DNA of 64,000 nucleotides from JBCCLJ01 sp039026915 (lineage in GTDB: Bacteria; Acidobacteriota; Thermoanaerobaculia; Multivoradales; Multivoraceae). The notes beneath the pieces were generated by a model. The model worked only from the letters and a program-made list of their open reading frames with translations, made no database searches and was not told the origin of the DNA. Positions 61,109-64,000 of this stretch are shown piece after piece. The stretch spans positions 4,092 through 68,091 of the forward strand of contig JBCCLJ010000009.1 in assembly GCA_039026915.1 (NCBI GenBank), written 5' to 3'. The stretch's first letter is position 1; every line of letters starts with the position of its first letter. Made by a program: the position numbers and the translations under genes.

Positions 61109-62349
61109 GCTTTGCGCTGCTCGAGCGGGCTCTGGAGCTCGACCGCTCCGACCCGCTGTCTGCCAAGCGCGCGGAGTTCGAGATCGACGACGCGCGCATC
61201 TACCTCGACGGCAACTCGCTCGGTGCTCTTCCCCGAGCGGCCGCGGAACGCCTTCAGAAGACGGTTCAGGAGGAGTGGGGCAAAGACCTCATCGGCAGCT
61301 GGAACGAGCACGCGTGGATCGATCAGCCGATCACGGTCGGCGAAAAAGTCGCCCGCCTGATCGGAGCCGCTGCGGGACAGACCGTCGTCTGCGACTCGAT
61401 CTCCGTGAATCTCTTCAAACTGCTCTCGTTCGCGCTGTCGCTCCGGCCCGATCGAACGCGCATCCTGTCGGAGCGCAGCAACTTCCCCACCGACCTCTAC
61501 GTCGCTCAGGGCCTGCAGAAGCTCCTGGGAGAAGGTCGCTGCGAGGTGAGGACCGTCGAGAAGGAGGCCCTCGAGAACTCCCTCGACGAGAGCGTGGCGG
61601 TTCTCATGCTGACGCACGTCGACTTCCGCAGCGGACGCATCCACGACATGGCCGAGCTGACGCGGCGCGCCCACGAGGTCGGTGCAGTGGTGATCTGGGA
61701 CCTCGCGCACAGCGCCGGGGCACTCCCCGTCGCCCTCGACGACTGCGCAGTCGATCTCGCGGTCGGATGCGGCTACAAGTACCTCAACGGCGGACCGGGA
61801 GCGCCCTCCTTCGTGTATGTCGCCTCCCGCCATCAGCAGTCGGCTCAGCAGCCGCTTTCGGGCTGGATGGGGCATGCGGCCCCGTTCGCCTTCGATCCGG
61901 ACTACCGTGATGGCGAAGGCATCCTTCGATTCCTCTGCGGAACTCCTCCGATCCTGTCTCTCAGCGCTCTCGATGCCGCCCTGGACGTCTTCCAGGGCGT
62001 CGAACTGCGGGCGCTGCGCGCCAAGTCGGTTGGACTGTGCGAGTTCTTCCTCGAGGCCGTGCTCACGAGCGAGGTCCTCGGTGACTTCGAGCTCGCGTCG
62101 CCACGCAACGCCGAGGAGCGCGGCAGTCAGATCGCTCTGCGACACGACGACGCTTACGCGATCTGCCGCGCCCTGCTCGAAAACGGCGTGACTCCCGACT
62201 TCCGCGCCCCCGATCTGGTGCGCTTCGGCTTTGCCCCGCTCTACAACCGCTACGTCGATGTCGCCCGCGCCGTGCACACGCTCGAGAGGATCACGAGCTC
62301 CAGGCTCTACCTCGAGCCCAGGTTCGCCGAGCGCACCAAGGTCACTTAG
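61105..62349 (+). CDS. kynU: Kynureninase
   Basis: 414 residues, PLP-dependent; cleaves kynurenine to anthranilate and alanine in tryptophan breakdown. Family marks: YLDGNSLGALP near residue 30, the active-site Lys225 in CGYKYLNGGPGAP, VIWDLAHSAGALP with the PLP Asp, and GWMGHAAPFAF. Starts at GTG 61105 inside the stop of the formamidase-like gene, so the pair is coupled. Its last 8 bp overlap the convergent MFS gene. Confidence 0.95.
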   Translation: MSFALLERALELDRSDPLSAKRAEFEIDDARIYLDGNSLGALPRAAAERLQKTVQEEWGKDLIGSWNEHAWIDQPITVGEKVARLIGAAAGQTVVCDSISVNLFKLLSFALSLRPDRTRILSERSNFPTDLYVAQGLQKLLGEGRCEVRTVEKEALENSLDESVAVLMLTHVDFRSGRIHDMAELTRRAHEVGAVVIWDLAHSAGALPVALDDCAVDLAVGCGYKYLNGGPGAPSFVYVASRHQQSAQQPLSGWMGHAAPFAFDPDYRDGEGILRFLCGTPPILSLSALDAALDVFQGVELRALRAKSVGLCEFFLEAVLTSEVLGDFELASPRNAEERGSQIALRHDDAYAICRALLENGVTPDFRAPDLVRFGFAPLYNRYVDVARAVHTLERITSSRLYLEPRFAERTKVT

Positions 62350-63586
62350 TGGGTACCGCGTCCAGCTCCGGCGATCGGTAGTTCCACAGTCCGGTGATCA
62401 GAACCCCGTAGAGGAAGAGCACGACCGACGTCGCCATGGCAGGCAGCAGGGCGTTGAGAGTGCCGAAGACCTCGATGATCCAGCCCAGCACGATGGCACC
62501 GATCGGTGGGCTGCCGACGAGTCCCAGCGTGTAGACCGAGAGGATGCGGCCGCGATACGCCGCTGGCGCGCTCTCCTGCACGACCGCTCGCGCCAGCGTC
62601 GACGTCACCCCCATGTTGAGTCCCCAGGAGACGATCGCCACGACGAGCAGCCACCAGCTGGGCTCGATCCAGAGCAGGAAGACGATGACGATACGCGACA
62701 GCTGCATCAGCAAGTACCAACGACCGGGATGGGCGAAGGGCATGAGCCTCAACATCGCCAGGTTCGAGGCCATGGCGCCCGCGTAGAAGACGATCATCAT
62801 CGTCGCCAGGAGCGCCGCGTCGCCGTCGTAAATCCGCTTGATGATGAACGGAAAGACGGTGATGAAGGCCCCGGCGTTGAAGATGCTCGAGATGAAGTTG
62901 AGAATCAGCACGTGCAGGACGACCGGCTCACCGAACGTCGCCCTGAGACCCTCACCAATCTGCCGCCACGCGGCGACCCGCTGACGGATTCCGTCCGTTC
63001 GCACCTCCGCACGCACGCGCTGAATCAAGAGAGCCGCGACGACGAGCAACGCCGACTGCACGGCCAGAACCGGCACGAGCCCGAGGCGCTCCATCTGGCC
63101 GGCGACGGCGAGGCCCAGGGTCTGCACGAAGAAGTTGAGCGACGTCGTCGCGGTAACCCCGCGCTGCAGAGCGCTGCCCGAAACGCGATGCAGGATCGCC
63201 TGCTGTGCCGGCGTCGTGAAGGAGATGGCGACGCTCATGCCGATCCCCCAGAAGACGACGCTCCAGACTTCGACGCCCCGCGTCGCCGCAAGCAGGCCGA
63301 GGAAGGCCGGCAACAGGGGCGCCAGGCCATAGGCGCGCAGGAGCAGTGAACGCGGATCGATGCGGTCGGCGCTCGCTCCGCCCCAGAGCATCAGCACGAT
63401 TCCCGGTAGTCCGATGGCGGCCTGGAGAAGGCCAACCCGGTCTGCCGGCAGTTGGAGCACGCCGATCAGCAGCCAGCTGACGAGCAACTGCTGCATGGCA
63501 AACGCAGCACCGGTGAAACCGGTCGCGCCCAGATACGCGGCGAACTCAGAGCGGCGAACGGCCGCGGACGCGTCTTCGGAGGACAT
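62342..63586 (-). CDS. MFS transporter (EntS/MFS_3-like)
   Basis: 414 residues with 12 membrane helices. FTGAAFAMQQLLVSWLLIGVLQLPADRVGLLQAAIGLPGIV and the loop WGGASADRIDPRSLLLR match the MFS_3 group of efflux carriers (enterobactin exporter EntS type). The substrate is unknown. It lies downstream of the truncated gene at the window end on the same strand, with 63 bp between. Confidence 0.82.
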   Translation of the reverse strand: MSSEDASAAVRRSEFAAYLGATGFTGAAFAMQQLLVSWLLIGVLQLPADRVGLLQAAIGLPGIVLMLWGGASADRIDPRSLLLRAYGLAPLLPAFLGLLAATRGVEVWSVVFWGIGMSVAISFTTPAQQAILHRVSGSALQRGVTATTSLNFFVQTLGLAVAGQMERLGLVPVLAVQSALLVVAALLIQRVRAEVRTDGIRQRVAAWRQIGEGLRATFGEPVVLHVLILNFISSIFNAGAFITVFPFIIKRIYDGDAALLATMMIVFYAGAMASNLAMLRLMPFAHPGRWYLLMQLSRIVIVFLLWIEPSWWLLVVAIVSWGLNMGVTSTLARAVVQESAPAAYRGRILSVYTLGLVGSPPIGAIVLGWIIEVFGTLNALLPAMATSVVLFLYGVLITGLWNYRSPELDAVPTK

Positions 63587-63649
63587 CGAAGTCTCGAGCG
63601 TTGAAAAAAGTGCGCTCGTTCTAACACGACCGAGGGTCGAGCTATCGCC

Positions 63650-64000
63650 TCAGGGGTCGGCAAAGGCCTCGATGTCGGCCCCACTTCGCAGCTGCCCCGC
63701 CGGGTTCGAGTACTCGCGAACCGCTCCGGTCACCGTGTCCGTGATGCGCAGCGTGTAGGCGACGTCGGTGACGGCTCCCCAGAAGACCCAGTGGCGGCGG
63801 TTCACACCGCGACCATCGAGCACCTTGACGACGAGTTCGACGTTGCTCGGGTCGAAGAACCAGAAGGTGCCGCTGGCCTCAGTGCGTCCGACCGCTCGGC
63901 CTCGCCCGACGGTCGCGCTCTGGCCCTGACCGACCTGCCAGTCGACCTCGACGGCAAAGCGGTTCTGCTGCAGGCACAGCGACTGGGGACCCGCCGCACA
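63650..64000 (-). CDS. C-terminal part of a secreted protein (acidobacterial C-terminal domain), 5' end cut by window
   Basis: Open frame of 116 residues running into the window end, stop at 63652-63650. It reads CLQQNRFAVEVDWQVG, FWFFDPSNVELVVKVLDGRGVN, HWVFWGAVTDVAYTLRITD and ends YSNPAGQLRSGADIEAF. This conserved domain recurs, from memory, at the C-termini of many secreted Acidobacteriota (Thermoanaerobaculia-like) proteins and resembles a cell-surface or sorting module. The function of the full protein cannot be read. Too short to be judged without knowing the pattern, but the codon use is normal and the frame is uninterrupted. Confidence 0.82.
   Translation of the reverse strand, partial: CAAGPQSLCLQQNRFAVEVDWQVGQGQSATVGRGRAVGRTEASGTFWFFDPSNVELVVKVLDGRGVNRRHWVFWGAVTDVAYTLRITDTVTGAVREYSNPAGQLRSGADIEAFADP

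Overview
The window is GC-rich, gene-dense chromosomal DNA with no rRNA, tRNA, CRISPR array, prophage or recognisable insertion sequence. The best taxonomic guess is Acidobacteriota, probably near Thermoanaerobaculia. The grounds are a stand-alone MacB-like permease of the acidobacterial duplicated orphan permease type (52021-54453), a C-terminal domain I associate with that group (63650-64000), DUF4159 and DUF6503 proteins, and many secreted peptidases and hydrolases. This is inference from gene content; no 16S gene is present.

Layout. 1-10.3 kb: a truncated sulfatase and a DUF3336 patatin lipase (minus), then a PQQ dehydrogenase with an embedded c-type haem motif, an SDR, an EF1B-gamma-like GST, an isovaleryl-CoA-dehydrogenase-like enzyme coupled to a lipoprotein hydrolase, and an exported metallo-beta-lactamase-fold protein. 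10.5-15.4 kb: an HSD10-like SDR, an epoxide-hydrolase-like enzyme and a cytochrome c/copper-monooxygenase-like secreted protein (minus), divergent from a tandemly duplicated TetR regulator. 15.4-18.7 kb: a vanadium haloperoxidase between a roughly 600-bp gene desert and a repeat-rich intergenic island. 18.7-22.8 kb: DUF4159, then a serine hydrolase, ECF sigma factor, membrane anti-sigma-like protein and DUF4097 operon. 23.3-30.7 kb: GPH transporter, MFE-2-type SDR, purU, then a TetR with two clear operators heading a flavin monooxygenase / carboxymuconolactone decarboxylase / GST cluster. 30.7-38.9 kb (minus): an ECF41 sigma factor operon with a matching promoter, an amidohydrolase, a hybrid histidine kinase, and a CYP153 P450 with its ferredoxin. 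39.3-44.6 kb: Ser/Thr kinase, DUF6503 lipoprotein, a GAFTGA-less NtrC-like protein, and amtB-glnB behind a textbook sigma-54 promoter. 44.6-54.8 kb: a RelA/SpoT-like protein, a Bax-inhibitor-1 protein, MFS, a large membrane protein, a TPR protein, a GntR(YtrA)-SPFH operon and the orphan permease. 55-64 kb: S9 peptidase, HrpB helicase, a kynurenine formamidase-like lipoprotein coupled to kynureninase, MFS, and a truncated secreted-protein C-terminus.

Metabolically the genes point to an aerobic heterotroph using lipids, alkanes (CYP153 plus ferredoxin), branched-chain acyl-CoAs, tryptophan (kynurenine route) and cyclic or aromatic compounds, with strong transcriptional control. Several regulatory sites can be read directly: a sigma-54 promoter, an ECF41-type promoter, and two apparently leaderless, autoregulated repressor promoters.
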